The notes beneath the pieces are model-generated. The model was not told where the DNA came from and made no database searches. It worked only from the letters and a program-made list of their open reading frames with translations. This document shows positions 45,803-58,045 of a DNA stretch of 64,000 bases, piece after piece. Position numbers and translations under genes: made by a program. The stretch's first letter is position 1, and each line of letters begins with the position of its first letter. Source of the DNA: Prochilodus magdalenae. Its lineage: Eukaryota; Chordata; Actinopteri; Characiformes; Prochilodontidae. The stretch is from positions 55,001 to 119,000 of the forward strand of contig JAMWET010003101.1 in NCBI GenBank assembly GCA_024036415.1, read 5' to 3'.

Positions 45803-47630
45803 GGTCTATGTAAGATTTGCATCTGAAAACTGGATTTCCTCTTTCTTTTCTTGTCCTTGTCTGAACCGAACCCGCACCCTAGCATCTAAAACAAGCAAGG
45901 GTCACTAAAGAAGGACCCCCATGTACCTTAGACAACAGCATTGGCTTTGCAATTCCAAATGAAAACGAAAGCCCATGAATCCCAGAAACACAGCCTGAGC
46001 TGGCACGTTGCCCTCATTGTCAGGAAGCTTGAACCGTCGTCAGCCTCTTGCTCCGTTGAAGCCGCACTCAGCCACTCGTTTAGTAACTTGCTGCCTTTAC
46101 GGCCTGTGTGGTAGACCACTTCCAATAACTCATCTCTTTGTGTTTCCAGAGAATACTACAAACACCTTCCAGCAGCAACCATAAAAATGGCCGCTGCTCG
46201 GAACGCCTTCCTGTTTGTCCATCCTCAATCTCGGTTCGTTTCCAGTACGGTCCAGAAAGCGGCTTGGCAGCCGTATAAAGAAAGTGACTCCATTAAACAG
46301 ATTCCTCCATTTATCTTTCAGTCTCCCATTTACTCTTTACCCTCTTTCTGTTCAGTGATGAACGGCCCGTCCGGAGACACTTAACACATCTCCCGGGGCA
46401 CGCTCCTGCTTTGTCTCGCACCTGATGACCAATCATCGGGGCTTTGTTAGTTTTTACGCTCGCAGTGAAGAATGCGACGGCTTCGAGGGGGTGAGCTCAT
46501 GGGCTGGAGCGAGACTCTGTGGGCCTCACTCGAAACACATCCCGATGCGGCCTGGTTCTAATTGGTTCCTGCATGGGCTGGTAGCTTCGGTTTCGCAGGG
46601 CCTCTGGGTTTTATAGGGAACCTGCCTCATGTCTGCCTTCGAGGGATGAGGGAATTCTTAGACTCTTTGTTCATGCTGGCCGCCTGCTGCCTCCTATTTA
46701 CATTAATAAAGGTCTAATGTAGGCCGGCATTATGGATTCTGGAGGTCAACCGCTGGACACGGTGGGCTCTGAGTAGTGGAGTGACGTCTGAGCAGTGTAA
46801 GCCTCCATTGTGAGGGACACGGTTTTGTGGTCGACGGAGTGACTGTCGTTTTGCGAGAGGACACAGATGGCTCTTTTACCGCTGAGCTGTGAGGGAGGGG
46901 TCCGAGGAGGGTGACCCTGTTATGAAAATAATTGCAGCTGATCAAAATCAAGTCATGGTTCCTTCTAAATATGGTGACACTTAACATGTGGAGCGTTGAG
47001 CTGTGAGGGGTCGTCATGGAAAAGCCCTTTTTGTGAAACACTGTGAATCACTTCCAAGACAGGCCCAAGCATCTGCTGCTGTTTGCTTTACGCCCGTGGC
47101 GTCTCTAAACACGCGGGGGAGAGCTTGTAGGCGAGGGTTGGATATGTCATTAATGCGAACATCCCCAGTTGCGTAACGTTGTGTGCTATGTAGTGTGAAC
47201 CTTTCAAACGACTAGTTACACAACGTTAAGCCCAGAAGACATGAAGTCACGCAATATGAAGCTATCGGGGTCAACGGCACCATATAGACAATGATCCAAG
47301 CAAACAAAAGATTAGCTAGTCTATTGTTTCGTATATTAGGTGACTGTGTGCCCATTAAAAATGGTTTCTGGTTCTGCATCACGGGTGGAAACCGATCTGC
47401 GCCGATATGTGGGTCACTTCGCTGCTTAGTCGAGATACAAGCTGATGACAACCAAATTGCACTTCGCTCCTCAACGCTGTCGGTGCGTGGGGCAGGTAAT
47501 GACAGGCCGAGGTGTTATCACTTTGAACTGTTGAACTGTGCAGGGCAAAGACGGGCACAAACAGATGTGCACTCACGTACGATAGAGCAGACCTGCGCAC
47601 AAAACGAAGGCTATGGAATAGGAAAGAATA
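45803..47630. other. Downstream intergenic sequence
   Basis: No gene recognised. Several open frames up to about 130 codons are without family features. Confidence 0.4.
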
Positions 47631-47633
47631 GCA

Positions 47634-47820
47634 GGTGGTGTAGCTTAGCGGATAACACCACTACTTGCCGGGGAGCCATAATGACATGAGGGAGACTGGG
47701 GTCCGAATCCCGCTCTGGGTGACTATGCTGTCCCTGGGCAAGACTCCTAACTCTATATTGGCGTACCTGTATTATGATTGGCCGTGGAAGTTGCTCTGGA
47801 TAAGAGCGAAATTTAAATTC
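47634..47820 (+). mobile_element. tRNA-derived SINE, copy 1
   Basis: Pol III A box TAGCTTAGCGG (47641-47651) and B box GGTCCGAATCC (47700-47710) head the element. The body ends GCTCTGGATAAGAGCG, a tail shared by many fish SINEs. Boxes are spaced wider than in a tRNA, so it is not a functional tRNA gene. Confidence 0.8.
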
Positions 47821-47847
47821 TAATTGATCATATTATGTACTATGTCA

Positions 47848-47989
47848 TACAGCGATGGTCACCAACGCTGGTCCTGGAGATCTACTGTCCAGCAGAGTGG
47901 GCTGGATGAGATACATTAGGTGTGAGGGTGTAGCATGTTAGATGCAGGTTGGTGCTAACCCTTCAGGACTAGGGTTGGTGACCACTGTA
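47848..47989. mobile_element. Small MITE with TA flanks
   Basis: Left CAGCGATGGTCACCAACGCT and right GGACTAGGGTTGGTGACCACTG are inverted repeats. TA flanks the 138-bp element on each side, as for Tc1/mariner-type MITEs. Confidence 0.65.
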
Positions 47990-49555
47990 ATACATTGACA
48001 GGAACTCACATACGTAAGTGAAGTGAACTGTACTTAACAGGGAAATTAAAAGCTACACTAGCCCCATGTATAAAAAGATGCAAGACCCCAAATATATTGT
48101 GGTGGATTGACTACTAGCACTATTCCAGAAATTCTGAAACCCAGCTCTGGTTTGAGTGATGGAATGAAATGTTGAGAATTTCAAATTCCCAGAAGAGACC
48201 CAGTACAAGAATGAAATGGATTACAACTTCCTATGTTTCCTTTCATAATGTGTCAGATGTGTCAGTGGGTGACCGGTCTGGACTGCAGGCAGGCGAGTAT
48301 AGCACCCTCTGTTTTACTGCAGAGCCATGCAGTTGTACGATTCCGGACGATTACGTATTTTACGGGAAGGGTGGCAACCATGGGCATACCACCCATGTGG
48401 TCTTGCTGGCTATTGAACCGCACACTGATAAAAGCCCGACGGCCTCTCCTCTTTAGTCTGGAGGATACGACGTCCATGAATTTCCTAAATAAATTATAAA
48501 CTTTGCTGGGTTTGGACCACTGGACACTTTTCCCCTTCACCTCAGTCCTTTGTATGAGCCCGGGCCCAGAGAAGGCGGCGACGGTGTTTCTGGATCTGTT
48601 GATATGTGGTGTCTTCTTTTCATGGTGGAGTTTAAATTTGCGTGTGTGGATATAGGGATAAACTGAGGTCAGAGACGAAGGCAGTGCCAGATGTTCAAGG
48701 CAGTGCCAGATAAGGGCCCAAAGATCATTCAGCACTGAAGATGGTCCTTCAGGACTGGTTTTGGGCCTTGTCTCTTGCATACAGAGATTTCTATTGATTC
48801 TCTGAGTCTGTGGATGATATTATGGACTGTAGATGATAATAATCTCCAAATTCTTCTCTGTTTTATATTGAGAAACTACCCTTGATCCCAGCTGAGCATC
48901 TGTGGGAGCACCACAATCGTCACGTTCACTCGTCTCCACACTCCAACCAACAGCTGTTCATCTAGCCCATCTTACTCAACAGCCCAGGTTACTTTGGATA
49001 TCAGCTGGTGGTCATAATAATGTGACTTGTATTGATGTCTGTATAATGGAAGTGTTCAGCTCTTTCTGGGAGCTGTGCAAATTAGGCTATGAAAATGGCT
49101 CTCAGACATAAACACGATTCTGGTAGGCCGTTCTTCTCCATTAACCCATATATGCCACAAGCAATAAATGAATCCACTAAAGCCTGGAAGTGGTGTGGAT
49201 TTCTTTTCCATCCGATGACTCACACAGCTGCACAGATAGGTCAGCGATGGTGCCCGTGTCTTTTGCCGGTTTGATGCTGTTTCACACATAGGTCAGGTTT
49301 CAACCCAAAACACGCACGGTAAAACGAGCAGCGGCCTGCATGCTCCCTCCCTCTGTGATTCACCAACACTCTGCCTGGATGACGAGAGGCTCGGGTCAAG
49401 GTGGAGCCTTGCTGGACACTCACTCCCAGCCATGGAAGGAGCAGAGAGGCAGGAGGGTGGATTTAGTAACCCCTGTGCTGTTATCTATGGGCCTGCCTCA
49501 CCCTTCTGTAACCTAACTCTGATAAATGGAGCACACTTGTCGTTTAGGAGGAAGA
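47990..49555. other. Intergenic sequence, nothing recognised
   Basis: Contains a 172-codon open frame on the minus strand (48262-48780) with no recognisable domain or promoter; probably chance. Confidence 0.35.
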
Positions 49556-49557
49556 TA

Positions 49558-49653
<96 letters not shown>

Positions 49654-49852
49654 AGAGAGAGAGAGAGAGTAGAGAGAGAGAGAGAGAGAACGAGAAAGAG
49701 AGAGTAGAGAGAGAGAAAGAGAGAGTAGAGAGAGAGAGAGAGAGAAAGAGAGAGAGTAGAGAGACAGAAAGAGAGAGAGTAGAGAGAGAGAGAGAGAAAG
49801 AGAGAGAGTAGAGAGAGAGAAAGAGAGAGACAGAGAGAGAAAGAGAGAGAGA
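49558..49852. repeat. (GA)n purine tract with GTGT head
   Basis: About 290 bp almost purely purine on the + strand (GAGA with occasional GAGTA, GAACGA, GACAGA). Long Glu/Arg and Leu/Ser frames are artefacts. Confidence 0.98.
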
Positions 49853-50361
49853 GCCAACACCACCTATACCACCAGTACCACCAATACCACCAACACCACC
49901 TATACCACCAACACCACCTATACCACCAACACCACCAACACCACCTATACCACCAACACCACCTATACCACCAACACCACCAACACCACCTATACCACCA
50001 ACACCACCAACACCACCAATACCACCAACATGACCAACACCACCTATACCACCAACAGAACCTATACCACCAACACCACCAACATGATCAACACCACCTA
50101 TACCACCAACACCACCTATACCACCTATACCACCAACACCACCAATATCACCAACATGACCAACACCACCTATACCACCAACAGAACCTATACCACCAAC
50201 ACCACCAACATGATCAACACCACCTATACCACCAACACCACCTATACCACCTATACCACCAACACCACCAATATCACCAACATGACCAACACCACCTATA
50301 CCACCAACAGAACCTATACCACTAACACCACCAACATGATTAACACCACCAACACCACCGC
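49853..50361. repeat. 9-bp minisatellite with 126-bp higher-order units
   Basis: Built of ACCACCAAC and ACCACCTAT nonamers. The marker ACATGACC recurs at about 50028, 50154 and 50280, exactly 126 bp (14 nonamers) apart, and the intervening variants repeat in order. Gly/Val/Ile and Thr/Asn frames across it are artefacts of the repeat. Confidence 0.95.
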
Positions 50362-50484
50362 ACTTGGACACTTTATTATTATTATTTATTTATTAATATC
50401 ACCACTATGGAGAACATCACTGAGTCACTTTAAACAACAGACATATATATATATATATATATACCTATTTATATTATAGCTCCG

Positions 50485-50753
50485 CTCTCTCCTAGACTGT
50501 CCTTGTCTAATAAATGTATATATCAGAAAATTTCTACAGAGCCCTCCTGTCTCTGTATATTCTGTATTTGTGTTTATTTTGTGTATTTTGTATTTATATA
50601 ATATATCTCTTTGTATCTCTTTATTTTAATATGTTTAGTATGTATATAGTGTTGTCCTGTTGAAGAGTATTAACCCGAGCCTCGCCACAAGCATTTCTAT
50701 GCATAACTGTCCTGACATGTTGTGCAAATGACAGATAAACCTGAAACTTGAAA
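50485..50753 (+). mobile_element. 3' tail of a non-LTR retroelement, sense copy
   Basis: Same family as 13685-13935 in opposite orientation, ending ATAAACCTGAAACTTGAAA. Only the 3' part is present. Confidence 0.75.
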
Positions 50754-51144
50754 AAAATAATGTTAGCTAGTTCTGAGCAAAATGCTAGCCAGTACATGAC
50801 TAGCAACCCCAGCCTTGCTAGACATTATTAGTCACTGATGTTCAGACTTTGGGAGTGGGATCTAACTAATTACCATGTGCCCATAGGGGACAGGAATGAA
50901 GTCTCACTTCCTGCTGTAAAATGCAGAGGTGTGGCTTAAATCAAGCCCCGCCCCTCCATTCAAACTCTTTCACTTTTGCATTTCGGTAATGACATGAACA
51001 CATTGAGTTTCTAAACTCAAAAATGAAACTATCAATTGATCTTAATCTTATAACTTCACCTAAAAATTATAATGATTTTTTAAAGTGTGAATTTAGTGGT
51101 TAGAGGTCAGGAAAGACTCGTAGAAAGTATCATGTAAATGATGA

Positions 51145-53448
51145 TTGTGTATATTTTTAACCTTCGGAGTGAATATAGACAATCTAACTATACTTCCTCA
51201 GACCACAGCAGTCTCAGATCATTATCTAATCTCATATGAAATTAGCTTTAGTCGTACTATAGGTTTATCCACACAATACTGTGTTAAGCGCACTATGACT
51301 TCCTCTACACCTCGTAGCTTTATCGAAAACCTCCCAGATCTGTCTAATACTATTAGCTCTCTGTCTAAACCCACTGATCTAGATATTCTTACCCAATGCT
51401 TGGAGGACACTTTTCACTCTACTTTAAATAAAGTGGCTTCATTAAAACGTAAAAGAATTAGGCAGAAGAAACTAGCTCCATGGTATAATGATCACACTCG
51501 AGCTCTAAAACAGACCGTCAGACAACTAGAGCGTAAATGGCGCCTGACTAAACTTGAAGTGTTCCAGTCTGCCTGGAAGGATAGCCTCATAGACTATAGA
51601 AAAGCTCTAAGTGTAGCACGTTCATCTTATCTGTCCTCACTGATAGATAATAACAAAAATAATCCAAGATTATTATTTAGCACGATCTCTAAATTAACTA
51701 AGAGTCAATCTGCGACTGAACCCCAGATACCGTTAACATACAGTAGCAACGACTTCATGAATTTCTTCAGTAATAAAATTGAAACAATTAGGCTAAAAAT
51801 ACAAAATGCGCAGGTAACAGCTTCAAGTGTTAATGCTAATCTAGAGCACAGTATAACTCCTGCAGAGAGGCTGGAATCTTTTTCTGTACTCCAACAAAGA
51901 GATTTATTTCAAATAATTTCATCCTCAAAATCGTCTACATGCATACTAGATCCAGTTCCGACTAGTTTACTGAAGAAAGTTCTGCCAGAAATAACCATGC
52001 CTCTTCTGTCTATAATAAACTCATCTCTTAGCCTAGGTTACGTCCCAAAATCCCTTAAATTAGCAGTAATTAAGCCTTTAATTAAGAAACCTAATCTTGA
52101 TCCCTATGATCTAGCAAACTACAGACCCATTTCAAATCTTCCATTTATATCAAAGATTTTAGAGAAAGCTGTAGCACAACAGTTAAGCTCCTACCTGCAC
52201 AGGAACAACATACATGAAAAATTCCAGTCTGGTTTTAGGCCTCATCATAGCACCGAGACAGCACTGGTGAAAACTGTAAACGATCTTTTAATATTTGCTG
52301 ACAGAGGTAACTCATCCTTACTGGTCCTACTGGATCTTAGTGCAGCATTTGACACAATAGACCACTCCATCCTACTAGACAGGCTGGAAAATCTTGTAGG
52401 AGTAACAGGAATAGCTCTTTCATGGTTCAGATCTTACTTAAGCGACCGCTATCAGTTTGTAAATATAAACGGTCAATCGTCCACTCACACAAAAGTAAAG
52501 TTTGGTGTTCCACAGGGATCTGTCTTAGGACCTATATTATTTACCTTATACATGCTACCACTCGGTACCATAATCAGAAACCATAACATAAATTTTCACT
52601 GCTATGCTGATGACACGCAACTGTATATCTCAGCTAGACCAGATGATCCACTTCACCTTAATAAGATAGAGGACTGTGTTAGAGACATAAGAGACTGGAT
52701 GTCAAGCAACTTCCTCCTATTAAACTCAGACAAAACAGAAGTTCTTCTTCTAGGTCCTAAAAGTGTTAGAAACAAGCTGTCTGCATTACCACTCAATCTA
52801 AATAGCTTCTTAGTTACACCAGGTACCTCTGTTAAAAGTCTTGGTGTCACAATTGATCCTGATTTGGCCTTCGATGAGCATATTAATAATATCACTAGAG
52901 TAGCTTTCCTACATCTTCGCAATATTGCGAAATTAAGAAATGCACTGTCACTACAGGATGCAGAAAAACTAGTTCACGCCTTTATTACCTCAAGGCTGGA
53001 TTACTGTAATGCCCTGCTTTCTGGTTGTTCCTGCAAAAGCCTTAACAAACTTCAGCTAGTCCAAAACGCTGCAGCTAGAGTCCTTACAAGAACTAGGAAG
53101 TTTGATCATATCAGCCCAGTCTTATCCAACTTACACTGGTTACCAGTTAAATTCCGTATTGAGTATAAAATTCTTCTTCTGACGTATAGAGCTCTAAACG
53201 GCCTCGCTCCTACCTACCTTACTGAACTTATCTCGTACTACAAGCCTTCACGTGACCTTAGGTCTCAAAGTGCGGGCTCTCTGTTAGTGCCTAGAATTAA
53301 CAAAGTTACATCGGGGAGCAGAGCCTTTTCATACAAGGCCCCCCAGCTTTGGAATAATTTACCTGTCAGTGTTCGGGACTCAGAGACAGCCTCAATCTTT
53401 AAGTCCAGGCTTAAAACCTACTTGTTTAGTCAAGCTTTTGGTAATTAG
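51145..53448 (+). CDS. LINE ORF2 fragment: endonuclease C-terminus plus reverse transcriptase, 767 codons open
   Basis: The reverse transcriptase copies the element RNA at a nicked target. The frame is uninterrupted to TAG but enters without a proper ATG, so the true protein began upstream in the lost part. The endonuclease SDH motif is at about residue 25. RT motifs run in order: [64 protein letters not shown], and catalytic YADD near residue 487. The C-terminal [20 protein letters not shown] is the L2 type. The intact frame indicates a recent insertion. Confidence 0.9.
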   Translation: MCIFLTFGVNIDNLTILPQTTAVSDHYLISYEISFSRTIGLSTQYCVKRTMTSSTPRSFIENLPDLSNTISSLSKPTDLDILTQCLEDTFHSTLNKVASLKRKRIRQKKLAPWYNDHTRALKQTVRQLERKWRLTKLEVFQSAWKDSLIDYRKALSVARSSYLSSLIDNNKNNPRLLFSTISKLTKSQSATEPQIPLTYSSNDFMNFFSNKIETIRLKIQNAQVTASSVNANLEHSITPAERLESFSVLQQRDLFQIISSSKSSTCILDPVPTSLLKKVLPEITMPLLSIINSSLSLGYVPKSLKLAVIKPLIKKPNLDPYDLANYRPISNLPFISKILEKAVAQQLSSYLHRNNIHEKFQSGFRPHHSTETALVKTVNDLLIFADRGNSSLLVLLDLSAAFDTIDHSILLDRLENLVGVTGIALSWFRSYLSDRYQFVNINGQSSTHTKVKFGVPQGSVLGPILFTLYMLPLGTIIRNHNINFHCYADDTQLYISARPDDPLHLNKIEDCVRDIRDWMSSNFLLLNSDKTEVLLLGPKSVRNKLSALPLNLNSFLVTPGTSVKSLGVTIDPDLAFDEHINNITRVAFLHLRNIAKLRNALSLQDAEKLVHAFITSRLDYCNALLSGCSCKSLNKLQLVQNAAARVLTRTRKFDHISPVLSNLHWLPVKFRIEYKILLLTYRALNGLAPTYLTELISYYKPSRDLRSQSAGSLLVPRINKVTSGSRAFSYKAPQLWNNLPVSVRDSETASIFKSRLKTYLFSQAFGN

Positions 53449-54187
53449 TCTTTTCTTTCTGATAGATAAAAGGTGCAGGTCTAGGGGTCCACTGACAGAG
53501 AGTGTTTGGTAAACTGGGAATGTTGGTGCTGTCGTCCCGCTGCTCCTCGTGTTCACTCAGGTTTGTTGACGGTGGAGCAGAGGGGCGCTGACTTCTCAGG
53601 GAGCCCTCATGTCTGTGTGACCTTCTGGCTCTCCCTTTTTAGTTATGCTGTAAGAGCCAGGCCTGCCGGAGTCACTGCTGCACTCTGTTAACATCGTATA
53701 GTGTGTTCAGGTCTTCTGTCAGAGCTAACAGTCTGTCTGTTCTCTTTGTCTGAGCTGAACTGCTGCCCGTCCTGTGTGGCCTGATGCTGTTGCTTCATCT
53801 GCCCCGACTGGGAGCCACTGGGAGCCTTTACTACCACGGAGCTCCTGGCTGTCCTGCACTGTGGAGGCTTGGCCTGCGCCTGCTGACCCATCTTATGAAC
53901 CACCAACATCATTACAGACTAATCAGACATTACACTCTGCTTTCTAGTGCTGTATGGTATCTGGTGTTGACCCGAGGAGGATGGGTTCCCCCTTTGAGTC
54001 TTGGTTCCTCTCGAGGTTTCTTCCTTCCTAACTAAGGGAGTTTTTCCTTGCCACTGTTGCCTTCGGCTTGCTCATTGGGGGCTCGAACACCAGATTCTTT
54101 GTAAAGATTCTTTGTAAAGCTGCTTTGTGACAACATCTGTTGTAAAAAGCGCTATAAAAATAAATGTTGATTGATTGATTGATTGAT
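51145..54187 (+). mobile_element. 5'-truncated L2-type LINE
   Basis: The element starts inside the endonuclease C-terminus, carries a complete reverse transcriptase region and a 3' UTR of about 730 bp, and ends in (TTGA)n at about 54166-54187. The last part reads TGCTTTGTGACAACATCTGT to TAAAAATAAATGTTGAT, typical of fish L2. The left boundary is uncertain and no clear target duplication was found. Confidence 0.9.
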
Positions 54188-54493
54188 ATATATTTCTTGG
54201 CACTGTCCACAGAAAAACAAGTACTTCCAAAATAGTAGCTTCACAGAAGAGGCAAAAACATTCCTAGCTTCCATGTTGGGTTTTATTCCATTTCTGTTGA
54301 TCTATGTAACCTGAAGTGTGGACAGGAACACATAAAGGGAACACCATGTTCAAATGATATGTAGATAAATGGAAGTCATGATATTTAATTTTTCATCTCA
54401 ATAAGTGCCTGTTTAACTGTTATTGTTTTGAATGCAACTGATGTGGTAGAACTGTGTGTACATATGTATATGTATGTATACAGCTTATACATA

Positions 54494-55024
54494 CAGGGAT
54501 TGGACAATGAAACTGAAACACCTGTCATTTTAGTGTGGGAGGTCTCATGGCTGAATTGGACCAGCCTGGTGGCCAATCTTCATTAACTGCACATTGCACC
54601 AGTAAGAGCAGAGTGTGAAGGTTCAGTTAGCAGGTAAGAGCACAGTTCTGCTCAAAATACTGCAATGCACACAACATTATGGGACATACCAGAGTTCAAA
54701 AGAGGACAGATTGTTGGTGCACGTCTTGCTGGCGCATCTGTGACCAAGACAGCAAGTCTTTGTGATGTATCAAGAGCCACGGTATCCAGGGTAATGTCAG
54801 CATACCACCAAGAAGGACGAACCTCCACCAGCATCACGTAGTGACCTGGCCACTATCCTGCAAGAAGAATGGCTTAAACTCCCTCTGACCACTGTGCAGG
54901 ACGCAGTATATGTCATTCCCAAGACCAACTGACGCTGTATTGGCCGCAAAAGGAGGCCCTACACCATACTAATAAATGATTGTGGTCTAAAACCAGGTGT
55001 TTCAGTTTCATTGTCCAACCCCTG
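54494..55024 (+). mobile_element. Tc1-type deletion derivative, copy 3
   Basis: CAGGGATTGGACAATGAAAC start, inverted end, TA on both sides. Compared with copy 2 the remnant transposase frame has lost two bases just after its ATG, so even the helix-turn-helix is out of frame with that start. Confidence 0.9.
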
Positions 55025-55027
55025 TAT

Positions 55028-55180
55028 ATGTGCTGCTTGACCTTGTTCTTATGAACCAGACGCTCTCTGTGTCTGCCAGTAAAGCTAGAACCCAACCTTC
55101 GGTTCCTCACTAAGAACCTGCTGTACATGTGAAGATGCTGATTTAAGAAGAAACTGGAGTGGGCTCTTATATATTTACAG
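55028..55180. repeat. Dispersed repeat related to 16480-16610
   Basis: Same orientation as the intron 1 copy; immediately follows Tc1 derivative copy 3. Confidence 0.7.
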
Positions 55181-55930
55181 AGCTGTATATAAATCCCTTC
55201 TTCACATATATAAATACATACATGTATATATATACATGAAGAAGGGAAGGAGGAAGATCCAGTTCTGGGAAAAGGTTTGGTTCACGGAGATCCCACATTT
55301 GTATCACTAAAATTAGTCATGAGGTAATATTTCCCGAGATCAGATTTGCTGATAGAGGATGACAGTATCCGTATCATCTTGCACAGACTCATGCAATCTT
55401 GAAAGTTGATGTGGCTTTCTGCTTCTTCTTTCTTTTTTTATTCCATGCTTTCTGAGGTTACGCAAGCAGATTTCTTCTCAGCTTTCATTTGGGTGTCAAA
55501 AATCTGCCAACCTCACCTTGGAGACAGGATTTTTTTAGAATGTCTTCTCCTTTCTCCCGTTACAGAGCAGAATCTATGGAATGTGGGGAAACGAAGCAAT
55601 GATTGATGGCATCTTCGCTCGCCAGTCCCTGCAGATGCACTCAGCCAGCCTTATATTGAAACTGTCATGTCAAAATCTAATAGCTCTGTCTCTTTCTGCA
55701 GGGTTTTTACACAATCTAAACCACCAGAAGCACACTCCACTGTGATGAAGGGAACTTTAGAAACGCTCAGGCTTAGTCGCAATGGTCCAAAAGCATGTAG
55801 AATAAACTCCTCGCTGCTTATGCATACAATGAATCTTGAAAAGTTATTCAGATATACATGGTTTTCTCACAACAATAGAATTCCTCTGGTACTTCACCCA
55901 TTCCAACACGCTCCAAGATCCTCAGTATAT
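55181..55930. other. Intergenic sequence, nothing recognised
   Basis: No gene or known repeat identified between the two Tc1 derivatives. Confidence 0.4.
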
Positions 55931-55933
55931 CTA

Positions 55934-56466
55934 CAGGGGTTGGACAATGAAACTGAAACACCTGGTTTTAGACCACAATCATTTATTAGTATGGTGTAGG
56001 GCCTCCTTTTGCGGCCAATACAGCGTCAGTTGGTCTTGGGAATGACATATACTGCGTCCTGCACAGTGGTCAGAGGGAGTTTAAGCCATTCTTCTTGCAG
56101 GATAGTGGCCAGGTCACTACGTGATGCTGGTGGAGGTTCGTCCTTCTTGGTGGTATGCTGACATTACCCTGGATACCGTGGCTCTTGATACATCACAAAG
56201 ACTTGCTGTCTTGGTCACAGATGCGCCAGCAAGACGTGCACCAACAGTGTGTCCTCTTTTGAACTCTGGTATGTCACCCATAATGTTGTGTGCATTGCAG
56301 TATCTTGAGCAGAACTGTGCTCTTACCTGCTAACTGAACCTTCACACTCTGCTCTTACTGGTGCAATGTGCAATTAATGAAGATTGGCCACCAGGCTGGT
56401 CCAATTTAGCCATGAGACCTCCCACACTAAAATGACAGGTGTTTCAGTTTCATTGTCCAACCCCTG
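55934..56466 (-). mobile_element. Tc1-type deletion derivative, copy 4
   Basis: TA-flanked, with CAGGGGTTGGACAATGAAAC termini. The transposase remnant lies on the minus strand with its start near 56282. Only about 0.9 kb separates it from copy 3, in the opposite orientation. Confidence 0.9.
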
Positions 56467-56633
56467 TATGTGCGAAGTCCACTGGATATACAATCAACTC
56501 AATAACATCATAAGACATATAAATGATTCAAGTTTCTCACTCAGCCGTGCATGTGACGTAACAAGGCCTTATGGCTGTTAGACTGACTATATAAGGTTGT
56601 CCTGTGGTGCACACTTTCTATTCTGACTTGTGC

Positions 56634-56848
56634 TGTTGTGGTTGGCGTAACGGATAACACCCCTACCTGCCAGGGAGCCAACACCACTTGTGGGAACCTG
56701 GAGTTCGAGTCCCGGTCTGGGTGACTATGCTATGCTACACCACTAAGGGTCCTTGGGCAAGTCTCCTGACACTACATTGGCCCACCTGTAATATGAGTTA
56801 CCTTGTAAGTCGCTCTGGATAGGAGCGTCAGCTAAATGATGTAAATGT
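56634..56848 (+). mobile_element. tRNA-derived SINE, copy 2
   Basis: A box TGGCGTAACGG (56643-56653), B box GTTCGAGTCC (56703-56712), tail CGCTCTGGATAGGAGCGTCA to GTAAATG. Same family as 47634-47820. Confidence 0.8.
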
Positions 56849-56849
56849 T

Positions 56850-57390
56850 GCTAGCCTCCTCTGCAAGCCAAGTATGCCTCAGAAATGAGTTTGAGCAGTT
56901 GGAGAGGGCTCATATCATAGCCCGGGTAGCAACAGATTGTCCCAACAGCCATGACTGCAGGTAGTCAGGGAGCAGCGATAGCCTCCATGAGTCATCCTGA
57001 TAGCGGCAGCACCATTGGCAGATGGCTGCAGCGATGTGGTGCCAGGGGAGTGACTCAAAATGGCAAGGGGTCATTGGTCATTTGTCTTGTTGGAAACGAT
57101 TAGCAAATCCGTGTGTGGAGGGGCCGTGGTCAGCACTGTCACGTGTCATACCTCCAGAAGGCCCGATGTCACTCCACCTCCATCCCTACCGCACCATCTG
57201 CAGGAACTGTGTGAGGATATTCAAGCTGCATGGGATGGATTATCACAGGACTCCATTAGGAACCTCTACAGCTCTGTTGCGTTAGCAAACATGGTGACCT
57301 GATACCATACTGAGAGACTGCTTCTGTATGTGTAGCTCCCACACTTCGTTCTGGGAGCAACTTCACTTTTGACGATTGGTGTATAAAATT
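56850..57390 (+). mobile_element. Decayed Tc1-type transposon
   Basis: Frame fragments include a start-like stretch MSEFEQLERAHIIARVATDC (about 56884) and LQELCEDIQAAWDGLSQDSI near 57198, the latter typical of a Tc1 transposase C-terminus. Frameshifts and deletions disable it. Confidence 0.65.
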
Positions 57391-57424
57391 AACCACACAT
57401 GAAAAATAACTGCTGCTCTCTGTA

Positions 57425-57490
57425 AAGCTTTAGATAGAGATAGATAGATAGATACTTTATTGATCCCAGAGGGAAATTCAAGAAATTTAC
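57425..57490 (-). mobile_element. 3' end of a non-LTR element, antisense
   Basis: GATAGATAGATACTTTATTG then ATCCCAGAGGGAAATTCA is the reverse complement of the AATAAAGTATCTATC tail of a common fish LINE (Rex1-like). Confidence 0.6.
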
Positions 57491-57494
57491 AAGG

Positions 57495-58045
57495 TTACAG
57501 AAGACCAGTTCTTTGAAGTTTTTGAGTCTTCGGTTATGGACTGCCCAGAGCACACCACAACTTTTCAACAGGCTTCAAATCCGGACCAAGAAGGCCTGTT
57601 GCAAAACGTTCTCTGTTGATTCTGCTGTGTGTTTGGGATCAAACTTGTCGAAAGGACCTAGTTTCAGCCTTCCGGCAGAGCCAGACAGATGTTGAGCTAA
57701 AATCTCCAGATATTTATTGGAATTAATTTTGCTATTGATTTTCAGAAGGGCTCCTGGACCACTACCAGAAAACATACACAAGGGCATCAGTGATCCAGGG
57801 CGGCATCTGCCAGCGCGTATCAGGTGCTCTGCATTGCACGCAGCCCTTTTATTGTAATGTCGACGTGCTCAAGCGAAAGCCCAAGTTCAATCTGACCACA
57901 TCACATGGCTCCATTTATAGTCCCAATGACATGTTGCAAAGTTCAGTCTGTGGCTTGTGCTTAGGAAATGTTTCTTGGGTGGAACTCTTCCCAAAAGGCT
58001 TGTGGTCATGAAGGTGGTGTCTGACGATTTGAAAAGCCCAAGACT
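57495..58045 (-). mobile_element. Probable decayed DNA transposon, antisense
   Basis: The text GGCTTGTGGTCATGAAGGTG and neighbouring words resemble antisense Tc1-type transposase sequence of fish. No ends were located. Tentative. Confidence 0.3.

Noticed and set aside
47634..47710. Possible tRNA gene
   Set aside because: A and B boxes are too far apart and no cloverleaf with an intact acceptor stem can be drawn; it is the head of a SINE.
48262..48780. 172-codon minus-strand frame
   Set aside because: No recognisable motif, no promoter or polyadenylation signal in place, likely chance.
49544..50371. 275-codon Gly/Val/Ile frame and 149-codon Thr/Asn frame
   Set aside because: Both are translations of the nonamer minisatellite and GA tract; stop-free only because the unit length is a multiple of three.
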